Positions 27,930-40,584 of a DNA stretch of 64,000 nt are shown one piece after another. The translations under genes were made by a program, and so were the position numbers. The notes under the pieces are model-generated. The model was not told where the DNA came from. It was given only the letters and a program-made list of their open reading frames with translations, and ran no database searches. The DNA is from Aspidiotus rigidus (Eukaryota; Arthropoda; Insecta; Hemiptera; Diaspididae). Every line of letters starts with the position of its first letter. Position 1 is the stretch's first letter. Where the stretch lies: assembly GCA_035079385.1 (NCBI GenBank), contig JAVHKY010000054.1, forward strand, positions 17,650,001 through 17,714,000, given 5' to 3'.

Positions 27930-30900
27930 TGTAGCGTCACAGCTTTCCAAGGGGGGTAGTGCCCCTTGAAAGATGCTGAAAGTGTAGCCTAACCTATGCC
28001 CGAACAAGTCGAACCAAAAAGAAAAGAAAACAGGGATGCCACTCTGTCTCATTAGATACATATAAAAGGTGTGGTCTGACAGAGAAGACCAAAGAAGAAT
28101 TTTGCCCAGATTTTCTTGAAAGCTGGGGGAGACAAAGACCCACAATTTAGAAGCTAAGCTACACTTGCTAGCTTTCGGCGCTTTAAGAGAGGGTTACGCC
28201 TACTTGTTCCCTCTCCGAGTGGAATTATCGGCATATTCCACCGACGATTAACTTACAGAATAATTGTGACTAATGAAGATTTCTTCTACTCGTAATATTA
28301 CCGTAGAGAGAAGACAGAACGTATCATGAAATAAAATGACACAGGTTGGAGTCACGGAATAAAAACTATAATTATGCCCGGGTTACGAGCGTGCAAGAAC
28401 AGACAATTGAAAAATCAAACGGATATATGCACCCGAAATACGGGTCAAAACTGATAATAATGGAAATGAAATAAATCGGTGAACGACAAACAATGCATGA
28501 ACTTAATTATCAGGAAATAATTAAATGAGATAACTCGTATTAATAGATACAGTTAATTATGATTAACTAAGATGTGTTTGTCCCAAAAAATCCCTTCGGG
28601 GTTGAATTTGGAACGAACCAAAAATGTGGAGAATGGAACATGTCCATATCAAAATAAATCGGAAATACTGAACAATTTTAGAGTAGGGAATAGGAGCGTG
28701 TCGGCGCTGCGCGACCATCGCCTCGAATATCCTCGTTGGCCTTACCTGGCCCAATCATGGAAAATTTCCAAAAGTAAAATGAGCATCAGCCCGTCTGGCA
28801 AGTCTCACTGGGCGAATGGGGTACGTATATAAAAATAAAATAATAAAAGAAGAGAATTAAAGTCAAGTTAACGTAAATCAATTTACGTCCCAGATTCGCG
28901 GGAGACAAAACCACCAGCGGGGTGCTACAAAAAATGTAGGTGAGCTCAGATAGGGCTCGGGGATACCGAAACTAGGTCGCGCGAGCCGCTAGCTCAACCC
29001 AAAATTTTTAAATGCGCTCATCGGCGCCCAAGTGTAATATTAAAAATATATTGTACGAGCTCACTCGCACGATTCAAACAGTAAAAAAGAAAACGAATTA
29101 AAGGGTAAACGTAATTTAGCGTTCAAAACTTGGGAGTCTGCTATATTCAAATAATATTTTACTCACCGTAAATAAACGGAGCACATGTAGCTCAGCTCGA
29201 AGACGCGCGCGTATCCGATGATCTGCAGCTGAAAAGAAATGTAACCTTTCCTCCAAATAATAATTTTTACATCTCAGGAAGAGGACCTTTTGGGATTCAA
29301 GTTGAACGGTATAGGAATTTTTACGAACATATTATATAATGAAGAGTGTGGCGCTGATGCATAATCATAGTATAATAAAAGCAAGGTAAACAAATGAAAA
29401 ATAAGAAACATGGAAAATAGAGGAATAATTATGAAAAGTAAAAGAGACGCCTAAGCGGCGACAAAACGCAAATATAAAAGGACGATATAAAGTAATAGCT
29501 AGTGACAGCAGTTGGTGGATCGATGTTGGAAACCGGGTGGAAACATCTCGGTGCAAAAGCTCCCGGAGAGGCATCCTGGCAAAATGGTACGAATGGCGAA
29601 ATCATTGAGGTGAGTTGTTATTTGATCGGCATTTGGGCAGCATTTGGGGGTCGGGATGGCCCCCGCATAAGTGAGCCTAGCCGCTCATGGTTGTGAAACA
29701 ATTTTTCCAGAACATCGATAAAGGCACAGAACTACTGCAATAATACTAGCGCAACTTTTCGCACTCGAATCAGACGATCGGCGAATGAAAATGATAAACT
29801 AGATATGTTTATACGAACACACGTTTACGAGCACAAGTTACTTGACGATATTAATTCTAGTTATCTGATCGCTTGTTACATCAAGCTAAAATTTTATGTG
29901 CGATTGAAATTCGAAATTTTAATTGTCGCGGTGCGGAATTTTCTCTTGTGACATGTACCGACACTTTAAAATCGAGACAGGCGCGACGAAAATAATAACC
30001 ACGAGCGAGACGCTTTGCAAGAACGTAACAATATAATATTGTTCGAGAACGATTTTCGAACACAAGCTGCGTAGACTTTTGGTCTCCGAATTTTCTGAGC
30101 AACTCTATCGACTAACGTCAGCATCATCTCTTGTCGACTCCTGTTCCGCAGACTTCCTACTTCGGCTGCTCCCATTCTCTTAGCAGCATCGAATCAAGAG
30201 TCGACAAGGAGTTATTGATTGGCTAGGCTTTACTTACTACAAGGGCCATCTTAGGTAGATCAGCCTATCACAATACTGGTAGTGATAGCAATACACATAC
30301 GCCCCCAATGTACAGAAACCCGCGAAAAAGCAACAGTCAGTTGACCCAAACATCAAGGGTGGCCGAAAGAGGAATTTGAATCCACACGTGTTTGGGACCA
30401 ACAGTGAGAAAAACTTTTATAAAGATACGCATGTAAGAACAGAGGATGACTTTTACGACTTCCTCTACTGTATGCATCCATCAGACCATCTCGGAGATGA
30501 ACTGCATAAAGTCAGTCCTGCACATCCCCTGCTGCGGACTCATTGACAATTTCCTAAGGTCCGGCGGTAACAGAGAGAATCTTTTTAAGAAATCGTAAAA
30601 TTAACTATTTGGAGAATTCAGTCGTAAAATAACTTGACACTCAACTGTATCTAAAATAGGGTTTAAATAATTGGTTTAACTAACTTCCTTTTCTTTTCTC
30701 AGAAATAAATAGAAAGATTCTCTGTGTTAGGTCCAGCCTCAAGGACAGTCATGCAGTATTGGTGTGCATGCGTACATTAATAAAAGATTTTAAAAGAGGG
30801 AGATTTAATTTAGAATCTAAAATAGGATTTAGACTGACTGTAGTCACAGATGTTTGAATAAACGGACTCGTCGCCTTCTCTTTCAATGGAATATATTATA

Positions 30901-31097
30901 CAAGGGTAGATGCGGTATATGCTGGCTATACCAGATTGCAATAGGCTGCACTATAATGCATCGAAAAAAAAAGTTTAATACGGAAAATATCGAGAAATAG
31001 TCGAGAAATAGTCGTCTAATAATATATATAGCAATTGAGACTTATTATGGGCATTTATATGCATTTTTGTCGTGCGTTCCAAAAATGTGACGCTACA
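27930..31097 (-). repeat. 3' LTR of the large element (3168 bp)
   Basis: Same length and same sequence wherever I compared it with 35250-38417, including identical small open frames. These duplicated frames (for example 28572-28832) are LTR sequence, not separate genes. Confidence 0.95.
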
Positions 31098-31120
31098 GAT
31101 GCCCCCTAGGAACTTTGAAA
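31098..31120 (-). promoter_or_regulatory. Polypurine-tract-like site next to the 3' LTR
   Basis: On the minus strand the bases before the LTR read CCTAGGGGGCATC. The AGGGGGCA core recurs at three other internal places (32780, 34882, 34992). It is the expected place for plus-strand priming. Confidence 0.6.
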
Positions 31121-31569
31121 GTTGCACCAGACGACTTTAGAAGTTTCTATCCAACAGCGTCACCGTCAGCACCTATATCCACCAATGCTTCCAGCTCTAG
31201 AAAAAATTAGTGTCCCAGACAGGTCCACTTACTACTGACGTTTGCAAAGATTTTGTTTCATAGGAATCCAGCGCTTTGTAAACATTACGTTGAATTAAGA
31301 ATAATAATACTAATTTATTCTATAGGTTAGAATTAATAAATGCAATGGTTCACTCAAACCTCTCCCAAATTAATGAGATCAAGGTTTGGGGTCGTGACTC
31401 CCCTTTATAGTTATATCCATACCTAGAATGAAGTATAACCCCTCAGTATGTATCAGAGGGTTGGCATTTTATTTGATGCATTAGACTAACAGTTAGACTT
31501 TCTTCATTCCTCACTTCATCCAGGGCCATCCACTTACTCTCACAGCTGTTATTAGGCTGACTTCTGCTA

Positions 31570-31710
31570 ATGAGAGTCATTTGTCGTACATTAGCCATTA
31601 CCTCCTGTCCCGATATTGGATCCCTCAAGAGATAGGCATTCTTCCCCACCCTTTGAACGACAATGAACTCCCCCTCTACAAAAACTCTTATTGCTGCTCA
31701 AGTTGGTTCC
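31570..31710 (-). pseudogene. Integrase C-terminal remnant
   Basis: The minus strand reads FVEGEFIVVQRVGKNAYLLR and DPISGQEVMANVRQM. This matches the end of gypsy-type integrases, where G-P/E-F-x-V ... VG.NAY.L+DP.TG ... VR precedes the pol stop. The frame continues to 31443. Nothing else of RT, RNase H or the integrase core was found, so an internal deletion joins gag to the last part of pol. Confidence 0.65.
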
Positions 31711-33632
31711 AAAGTTACAAGCATGTACTTTGCCAAACGATAAATGTGTGTCACCATAGTAATGGAGTGCTTGAACCAAAGCCAAGAAATCAGTTTTTTC
31801 ATAATATTCAATAATGTTGTAGTGACTATTAACACTCTTACAATATGGGAGTTGATCAGTGACAACTTCCAAAACTTGAACTCTTTTCTTCCAATGCTAT
31901 CGTCTTTAATGACACTGTGTCCTCGCTCCAAGTCTTTGGAAGTAGAAGTATGAAGATTGACCTGGTTACTATAGGGTCTGTCGACTTTTTTCTTATCACA
32001 GTAGAGATTTGCAAAATCTAAAAGTCTCTCTACTGGTTTCTGATATAAAGCAAAATGAGGTCTGCGCAGTTTCGCTCTAGTAAAATGTCGAGTAATTTTT
32101 CTATGCAAAACATCGTCGCTCCTACTTTTTAGTACAAGAATAGAGCTGGTCAATAGAATCCAAAGCCCTATTAGAAAGCTATAGATAGCTCCAAGAAGAC
32201 TCGCTAATTGTATCTTATACATTTTCATTTTACCTTCTCGCAAATAATATTCAGACAACTGCAGTTTGCAAAAATCTCTCTTCTGCGTAATCTTATCGCG
32301 TTCATTTGGTATGCTCACCTTCTTCCTGATCACCGGGCTCTTAATACCTGTCGATTCACGACAATGGGGATACGAAATACGGTCGAATGAAATACTGTCA
32401 TCCGTAAGAGAACCTGTGACAACTTCCTCACAAATGGGAATTGCGTCATCGGTAACTAGATTCTCGACTTCCGAGGTATCCGCTTCTCTCTCAATCAGGA
32501 CCTGAGGTGCAGTACTCGAATCATGACAAACGCGTTGCTCACTTCGCTGCCTTTCAGGTACCAATCCAGTCTGCTCTTTCATACTTTCTAGAGTCATCAG
32601 CATTTGATTTAAAATCAGCATGGTTGCATGCTCTCTCTCTTCTCGCAGTTTCCTCTCCCTTTCGATCTGCTCTTTACGCTGACGTTCATCCTCTTTGTAA
32701 CGACGCTCGCGTTCGGAAGTACGCTGACGATTTTCTTCCATCATTTTGAGCAAAGAATGAGCAACTTCGTTAAATGAATTGCCCCCTGAGTTTTCTATAT
32801 TAGACGTCACGGGTTTCCCTGACAACGAAGTGGAATCGTTCTTCTCGTCTGTAAATGGCAGAATGGGGTTTGGATTAGCAGGAATGTAAGGAGGATCCTT
32901 CTGATTCTGACTGACAGCTACGTTAATCACTTGGTCAGGGCTCCTATTTTCATTTTCAGTTTCCACAGATATTTGAAGCTTACCCTCCTCCTTGATATAG
33001 GGTGAAAGAAGAACATTTATTATCTCATTAATATGCACTCGATCTTCCTCTTCCTGTTCTTGTCGCTCTTGTTCCTGCTCAATATCCACCTGTTCTCGAG
33101 ACTTTTTCTCGCCCTCAAAGTGTATCAAGCGAAGGACTACTCGACTAAAATGGTCAAAATCAGAATATTCCACGCCCATGAGGATGGGTTCTAGATGAAG
33201 AGGGAGTTTGCCAATTAACGCCTTGAAAATTGACCATTCTGAAAATTTTACGTTCGTCAGAGTCGAAAGTTTACTGTACCAAGTATCGAGCTGGCTTTTC
33301 AATTCACCATAGTACTCACAATCTAAGCGTAGCTCCTCGAACTGTTCAAGAATCTCCGCTTGAATACCCTCATTCCAATAATAATTTAGGAATGCTTCTT
33401 CCCAACGAATTAACGAATCGTTCACAAAACTCAACTTTGAGTACCAATAAGGCTCTTTACTCCTCACAAAAGTTTTGAACAGTCGATTTTTCACACATTC
33501 GGGAATAGCAGAGCCTTGAATAGCTCCATTAAAATATTCAACGAATCGAACCGGCGGAATTTCGCCGTCATTTCGAAAGACAGGGCAGGTTTCAAGATCC
33601 CACGCCACGTCTCTAACTGATTTAACGCTCAT
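31698..33632 (-). CDS. Gag-like protein of the large LTR element
   Basis: A 644-aa open frame, the longest in the element. Residues about 25-175 resemble the retrotransposon gag capsid fold: EPYWYSKLSFVNDSLIRWEEAFLNYYW and then helical repeats ending LPLHLEPIL. A Gln/Glu-rich segment and a charged coiled coil (about 296-332, RERRYKEDERQRKEQIERER) follow. A hydrophobic stretch near residues 475-500 (LLGAIYSFLIGLWILL) could be a membrane helix, unusual for Gag. No CCHC knuckle is seen. The final 140 residues are unrecognised and overlap the integrase remnant in another frame, so they may be out-of-frame deletion-junction sequence. The start is the first Met after a 1.6-kb leader. Confidence 0.8.
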   Translation of the reverse strand: MSVKSVRDVAWDLETCPVFRNDGEIPPVRFVEYFNGAIQGSAIPECVKNRLFKTFVRSKEPYWYSKLSFVNDSLIRWEEAFLNYYWNEGIQAEILEQFEELRLDCEYYGELKSQLDTWYSKLSTLTNVKFSEWSIFKALIGKLPLHLEPILMGVEYSDFDHFSRVVLRLIHFEGEKKSREQVDIEQEQERQEQEEEDRVHINEIINVLLSPYIKEEGKLQISVETENENRSPDQVINVAVSQNQKDPPYIPANPNPILPFTDEKNDSTSLSGKPVTSNIENSGGNSFNEVAHSLLKMMEENRQRTSERERRYKEDERQRKEQIERERKLREEREHATMLILNQMLMTLESMKEQTGLVPERQRSEQRVCHDSSTAPQVLIEREADTSEVENLVTDDAIPICEEVVTGSLTDDSISFDRISYPHCRESTGIKSPVIRKKVSIPNERDKITQKRDFCKLQLSEYYLREGKMKMYKIQLASLLGAIYSFLIGLWILLTSSILVLKSRSDDVLHRKITRHFTRAKLRRPHFALYQKPVERLLDFANLYCDKKKVDRPYSNQVNLHTSTSKDLERGHSVIKDDSIGRKEFKFWKLSLINSHIVRVLIVTTTLLNIMKKLISWLWFKHSITMVTHIYRLAKYMLVTLEPT

Positions 33633-35249
33633 CGTTTCACTTTGTAATCAGTTTTTAGAATAACTGTGATCCGAATATCCATTCTATCCTGCCTACTGAG
33701 GAGATTAACAAAAATAAAACTAAAACAGCACGGGCACCGGACAGCCTAGTTACCCTGATGATTTTGACCAGTGTCTCACAGTCTGAACTACTCGTCACAT
33801 TCGATAATCCTGGTCTTATCAGTCACAAAGCAAAAATAATCGAACATAGAATTTAAGGACATTCTTCAACGTGAAGGTCAATAATCGTTTTAAATTTATA
33901 TCTTGAACCAAATTCAAATATTACATAGAAAGCGGGAACCATCCCGACCTTTTGCTACCTATGCCTAAACATTCGCACTCGTACCTGCCTTCGTCGAGAA
34001 GAAAATCATTTCTCGTTATTATCCACCTTTCGTCTCTCTATCAAACTTATAGATTAATTTATGTTAGATTTAAATTATTAAAAATCTCATCGCTCTAAAG
34101 TTTCCACGCTGATCGCACTCATAGAAGTCAATCTTAAATAATGTATATTTATTCACCTAATTATTGAATTAAAAGCTAATTGAAAGCGCTGGACCCCGAA
34201 CGTCAACTGAGAGTACGGACAATGTCGTCCTGTAGAATAGGCCGATAATTCACACAAGGAACAAACACAAAAACAAAAAAAAAAATAGAGGGCTCGAACA
34301 ATGAATTCGGATCACTCGTATTAATATCACGCACGCCCTCGAAACCGGAACCCTTCTCCGCGAGACTTATAAACATCGACGTATAACCCTTGATTCGACG
34401 TCACGAGAAAAGGAAGACGATTTCTTGACCTGTATTTTTTGTACATAATATAAATATTTTTAAAAGAACCCTTCGCTAGTCGAGTTCCTCGCGACCCATA
34501 TCCGCACAGAACGAACAGACGAGGGAAGCGCGTTAGAATGACCTAGAAACCCACACAGTTCGATGACCGCACATCACCCTTCGCATGAACCGGTTGAAAT
34601 CGACGTGAAGGGTTTCGGTATTCGTAACACTTTTTCCCTTCACTTTCGTTAATGCTAGAGTCACCCAGACACACGACTCTCGATGACTAAAATTATAGAT
34701 TTATACGAAAGAAATACTATTTTAATTAATCCATATGACTATTCAAAGATAAGAGGAGTCACGTTATTTATTTACCACTCGAATTATTATCATTATTATC
34801 AAACTTTATTTTAAAATCATTTTTATTTTTTAAAACAACGATTACAATTTTTCTCATGAATTCAGAATCAGAGAAGCAAGTTGCCCCCTGAACCTTTATT
34901 ATTTTTAACAAAATCGACAGTCGTAGTCGACTCAAGGAGATACAATTTAGAATCAGACCAAAATAACTATTAAAACGTGAAGCTCCGAATATGCCCCCTG
35001 AACCTTGAGGCAGATGATACGGAAAATCAGCATAATTTAATTGAGTTATTCGTGAACGTACGTTCAAAAGGAAATTATTTTTATTATCATCAGGAATTAT
35101 TATTGACGTCAACTTACAATTATAGAAAAAAGTTTTTAGTGTTAACAGGAATTTGATCAGAATAAAAGGAAATAATTTTGTCTCTGCGAATAAGGAATCA
35201 GGTCCAAAGGCTGAAAGGACAATCGGTCCCCACCAGGGATGCCAAATTA
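33633..35249 (-). other. Leader region of the large LTR element
   Basis: About 1.6 kb between the 5' LTR and the gag-like start (minus orientation) with no supported ORF. It holds two copies of a TTCAGGGGGCA phrase near 34885 and 34995. Confidence 0.7.
35225..35249 (-). promoter_or_regulatory. Primer binding site of the large LTR element
   Basis: On the minus strand, five bases after the LTR, TGGCATCCCTGGTGGGGACC begins with the TGG complementary to tRNA CCA ends. I could not assign the tRNA. Confidence 0.55.
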
Positions 35250-38200
35250 TGTAGCGTCACAGCTTTCCAAGGGGGGTAGTGCCCCTTGAAAGATGCTGAA
35301 AGTGTAGCCTAACCTATGCCCGAACAAGTCGAACCAAAAAGAAAAGAAAACAGGGATGCCACTCTGTCTCATTAGATACATATAAAAGGTGTGGTCTGAC
35401 AGAGAAGACCAAAGAAGAATTTTGCCCAGATTTTCTTGAAAGCTGGGGGAGACAAAGACCCACAATTTAGAAGCTAAGCTACACTTGCTAGCTTTCGGCG
35501 CTTTAAGAGAGGGTTACGCCTACTTGTTCCCTCTCCGAGTGGAATTATCGGCATATTCCACCGACGATTAACTTACAGAATAATTGTGACTAATGAAGAT
35601 TTCTTCTACTCGTAATATTACCGTAGAGAGAAGACAGAACGTATCATGAAATAAAATGACACAGGTTGGAGTCACGGAATAAAAACTATAATTATGCCCG
35701 GGTTACGAGCGTGCAAGAACAGACAATTGAAAAATCAAACGGATATATGCACCCGAAATACGGGTCAAAACTGATAATAATGGAAATGAAATAAATCGGT
35801 GAACGACAAACAATGCATGAACTTAATTATCAGGAAATAATTAAATGAGATAACTCGTATTAATAGATACAGTTAATTATGATTAACTAAGATGTGTTTG
35901 TCCCAAAAAATCCCTTCGGGGTTGAATTTGGAACGAACCAAAAATGTGGAGAATGGAACATGTCCATATCAAAATAAATCGGAAATACTGAACAATTTTA
36001 GAGTAGGGAATAGGAGCGTGTCGGCGCTGCGCGACCATCGCCTCGAATATCCTCGTTGGCCTTACCTGGCCCAATCATGGAAAATTTCCAAAAGTAAAAT
36101 GAGCATCAGCCCGTCTGGCAAGTCTCACTGGGCGAATGGGGTACGTATATAAAAATAAAATAATAAAAGAAGAGAATTAAAGTCAAGTTAACGTAAATCA
36201 ATTTACGTCCCAGATTCGCGGGAGACAAAACCACCAGCGGGGTGCTACAAAAAATGTAGGTGAGCTCAGATAGGGCTCGGGGATACCGAAACTAGGTCGC
36301 GCGAGCCGCTAGCTCAACCCAAAATTTTTAAATGCGCTCATCGGCGCCCAAGTGTAATATTAAAAATATATTGTACGAGCTCACTCGCACGATTCAAACA
36401 GTAAAAAAGAAAACGAATTAAAGGGTAAACGTAATTTAGCGTTCAAAACTTGGGAGTCTGCTATATTCAAATAATATTTTACTCACCGTAAATAAACGGA
36501 GCACATGTAGCTCAGCTCGAAGACGCGCGCGTATCCGATGATCTGCAGCTGAAAAGAAATGTAACCTTTCCTCCAAATAATAATTTTTACATCTCAGGAA
36601 GAGGACCTTTTGGGATTCAAGTTGAACGGTATAGGAATTTTTACGAACATATTATATAATGAAGAGTGTGGCGCTGATGCATAATCATAGTATAATAAAA
36701 GCAAGGTAAACAAATGAAAAATAAGAAACATGGAAAATAGAGGAATAATTATGAAAAGTAAAAGAGACGCCTAAGCGGCGACAAAACGCAAATATAAAAG
36801 GACGATATAAAGTAATAGCTAGTGACAGCAGTTGGTGGATCGATGTTGGAAACCGGGTGGAAACATCTCGGTGCAAAAGCTCCCGGAGAGGCATCCTGGC
36901 AAAATGGTACGAATGGCGAAATCATTGAGGTGAGTTGTTATTTGATCGGCATTTGGGCAGCATTTGGGGGTCGGGATGGCCCCCGCATAAGTGAGCCTAG
37001 CCGCTCATGGTTGTGAAACAATTTTTCCAGAACATCGATAAAGGCACAGAACTACTGCAATAATACTAGCGCAACTTTTCGCACTCGAATCAGACGATCG
37101 GCGAATGAAAATGATAAACTAGATATGTTTATACGAACACACGTTTACGAGCACAAGTTACTTGACGATATTAATTCTAGTTATCTGATCGCTTGTTACA
37201 TCAAGCTAAAATTTTATGTGCGATTGAAATTCGAAATTTTAATTGTCGCGGTGCGGAATTTTCTCTTGTGACATGTACCGACACTTTAAAATCGAGACAG
37301 GCGCGACGAAAATAATAACCACGAGCGAGACGCTTTGCAAGAACGTAACAATATAATATTGTTCGAGAACGATTTTCGAACACAAGCTGCGTAGACTTTT
37401 GGTCTCCGAATTTTCTGAGCAACTCTATCGACTAACGTCAGCATCATCTCTTGTCGACTCCTGTTCCGCAGACTTCCTACTTCGGCTGCTCCCATTCTCT
37501 TAGCAGCATCGAATCAAGAGTCGACAAGGAGTTATTGATTGGCTAGGCTTTACTTACTACAAGGGCCATCTTAGGTAGATCAGCCTATCACAATACTGGT
37601 AGTGATAGCAATACACATACGCCCCCAATGTACAGAAACCCGCGAAAAAGCAACAGTCAGTTGACCCAAACATCAAGGGTGGCCGAAAGAGGAATTTGAA
37701 TCCACACGTGTTTGGGACCAACAGTGAGAAAAACTTTTATAAAGATACGCATGTAAGAACAGAGGATGACTTTTACGACTTCCTCTACTGTATGCATCCA
37801 TCAGACCATCTCGGAGATGAACTGCATAAAGTCAGTCCTGCACATCCCCTGCTGCGGACTCATTGACAATTTCCTAAGGTCCGGCGGTAACAGAGAGAAT
37901 CTTTTTAAGAAATCGTAAAATTAACTATTTGGAGAATTCAGTCGTAAAATAACTTGACACTCAACTGTATCTAAAATAGGGTTTAAATAATTGGTTTAAC
38001 TAACTTCCTTTTCTTTTCTCAGAAATAAATAGAAAGATTCTCTGTGTTAGGTCCAGCCTCAAGGACAGTCATGCAGTATTGGTGTGCATGCGTACATTAA
38101 TAAAAGATTTTAAAAGAGGGAGATTTAATTTAGAATCTAAAATAGGATTTAGACTGACTGTAGTCACAGATGTTTGAATAAACGGACTCGTCGCCTTCTC

Positions 38201-38417
38201 TTTCAATGGAATATATTATACAAGGGTAGATGCGGTATATGCTGGCTATACCAGATTGCAATAGGCTGCACTATAATGCATCGAAAAAAAAAGTTTAATA
38301 CGGAAAATATCGAGAAATAGTCGAGAAATAGTCGTCTAATAATATATATAGCAATTGAGACTTATTATGGGCATTTATATGCATTTTTGTCGTGCGTTCC
38401 AAAAATGTGACGCTACA
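35250..38417 (-). repeat. 5' LTR of the large element (3168 bp)
   Basis: First in the minus-strand element orientation; same sequence as 27930-31097. Near its start on the minus strand is a TATAAA-like CATATAAATG. Confidence 0.95.
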
Positions 38418-38421
38418 ACTA

Positions 38422-39724
38422 GCATCTCCTCATTAAAAGGTGCGAGGAAAGACTCTCAAATCTATACACCAATATCGACGTCGACATGGTTCATTGGACT
38501 TAAATACTACAATGAAATTACATCTTTAGTAAAAGTTCGTGTCCTGATGACCTTGACTTGATTTAGGGACTTGGTACTGGAGTTCTGCGAGGGACTTGCC
38601 GCAATTGTGAGATCTGTATCTTGTAGGAGAAGTTATAAAATCTTGAAAATTTTCGCAGACGAAATGAAGCAAATTAAGGAACGATCCGCGACTTTCTGCT
38701 TTACAAATGACAAAACAGGCATGACTCTGCCATCAATCTAATTGTCCAGAATTTTACTTTCAAAATGAATACTCTGTAATGGAGATAGAAATCAATACAA
38801 TACTTTTCAGGTTAGTAGAACACAATTTTTGATTGAAATCCCCTCTCTGAAGATAATCTAGCAAAATGAAGTCATAATCAAACGATTGAAATCCGAAAAC
38901 TTGGTCAATCGGTTGAAGCCTAAAAATCTACTCCGGGACTGAAACACCAATCTTATGCGGAAATAAAGTCAAAAAATAGCTCCATCATCCTTCTGCTACG
39001 ATCTTATTATAATCAAAGATATCTCTCTTTTGCCATTGTTTTTCGTAATTTTCGTTATATTCTTGATTCTATATAGCCTGAATGTAATATCGGTTTCGAT
39101 ATAGAGAAAAGTTATTTCTAAACAAATTTCACCATCCGAGAATATTTTGGTAACTTATAGTCGTAATGTCGTGAAAGTTCGAGCGAGCGTAGGCCCTACA
39201 ATAAACTCATTTCATTTCCTTATATAAATTCCGAGTAAATCTACGGCTCCATTTTCATCATAACCCACGTACCGCTATCTATCGTGCGACACTAGAATTC
39301 CTCTCTTCACGATTTACCCTTTTACTCTGTCGTCCATTTCTAATGCGGCTTGAAAGAATTTTTCGAAAGTAAAGCGATAGAAAAATGATAATGATAACAA
39401 AAATAAGACTCGAAATATTTTTCAATTTTGAAAGATAAACGACTTGACTAAAAAAGGTAAGTAAATGTTTCGGAAAAATTAGATTTGGAAGAATATTGAA
39501 CTTCGACTCCATTGGTGCAGTTGCAAGAAGACAAATAGGCCCTAGAACGATTCTTTATTATGTATTGGATCTTCACTTCGCCCGTCGATTAAAGTTTATG
39601 CAATATGTTTAACATCACCGATATCCTATTTTACGTTTTAAGTTGATTGAGACATCACACAATTTGAATAATGAATGTGAGCGCTTAAAATCTTTTCGAA
39701 AGAAAATTTATTTGAGTCCGTCAC
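38422..39724. other. Intergenic stretch without a recognised gene
   Basis: Nothing supported. Ordinary AT-rich sequence between two mobile elements. Confidence 0.45.
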
Positions 39725-39733
39725 AAGTTATTG

Positions 39734-40423
39734 GGGATTCGACCAGTTCACCGAAAGATTTTCCACCGAGTAAGTCATTTTGAAGAAATGTACACATCAC
39801 CAACAGGAAAGTTCACCTGTCAGTTTTTTTTTCACCGTCAGGAAAGTTCATCTTCGTTTTTTGAGTTCACCGACACCGACGACGAAATTCACCTCTTTTA
39901 ATCAGCTGTTCGACTTTTAATTGATGCTTTGATATACCAAATTTCATTTATAAAATTATATAAAATAATAATAATTTAATAAAGAAAATTTATTCAATTA
40001 AAATATTAATAAGTAATTAATTAAATTGAATTAATAAATTATACCTTATTATTTATGATTATAATTTTTAATTTATTAAATCAATTAAATTATTTAAAAT
40101 TTTGTTTAAAAATTTGAATAAATAATTTTGATTTTAATAAATGAATATTTAGAAATTATATTAATTCAAATTATTTTTCATTTTCTTTCAAAATTAAATT
40201 TAATTAAAATATGAAAATAAATAATATAAAATTTTATTTTATTAAATAAAATATCAAAAATGAAATTATTAAATTAATTTTTCATTATTATTAAACTTAA
40301 ATCAAACTGATTAATTAACTTCATTGATAAGAATATGATCGAATTTTGGGGGTGAACGTTCTGTAGGTGAATCTTAATCGGTGAATTTTTTTAGGTGAAA
40401 AATCTTTCGGTGACCCTGATCCC
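39734..40423. mobile_element. MULE-type MITE with TTCACC subterminal repeats
   Basis: The termini share TCACCGAAAGATTTT(T/C)CACC in opposite orientation. Several TTCACC copies sit at each end, and the centre is extremely AT-rich (39940-40320). Direct flanks AAGTTATTG (39725-39733) and AAGTCATTA (40424-40432) agree at seven of nine bases, matching the 9-bp duplication of Mutator-like elements. There is no ORF. Confidence 0.75.
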
Positions 40424-40584
40424 AAGTCATTAAGATCGGAGGTAGGTAACACGAATAATGAGATTTTGAATAGACAGCTGTACTTACTACAGGTGAAGAG
40501 TCGAGACTCATGATGGAATTTTGAGTTTGACTCAGCTCAGCAAGAGGAATTACAATACTCTACAACGGAAGACAATTACGTTCC

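Larger units (their letters stand above)
27930..38417 (-). mobile_element. LTR retrotransposon with 3168-bp LTRs and deleted pol
   Basis: Two direct repeats of exactly 3168 bp (27930-31097 and 35250-38417) start TGTAGCGTCACA and end TGTGACGCTACA. They are flanked by a 4-bp duplication ACTA (27926-27929 and 38418-38421). On the minus strand a tRNA-type primer site follows the 5' LTR, a gag-like ORF comes next, an integrase C-terminal remnant follows, and a GGGGGCA purine tract adjoins the 3' LTR. This is a Ty3/gypsy-type layout with protease, RT, RNase H and most of integrase missing. The LTRs appear identical, so insertion was recent and probably helped in trans by a complete relative. Confidence 0.92.

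Noticed and set aside
28563..28832. 86-aa and 63-aa ORFs, repeated at 35883-36152
   Set aside because: Both copies are inside LTRs, overlap on opposite strands, and have no motif. Their repetition reflects LTR identity, not gene conservation.
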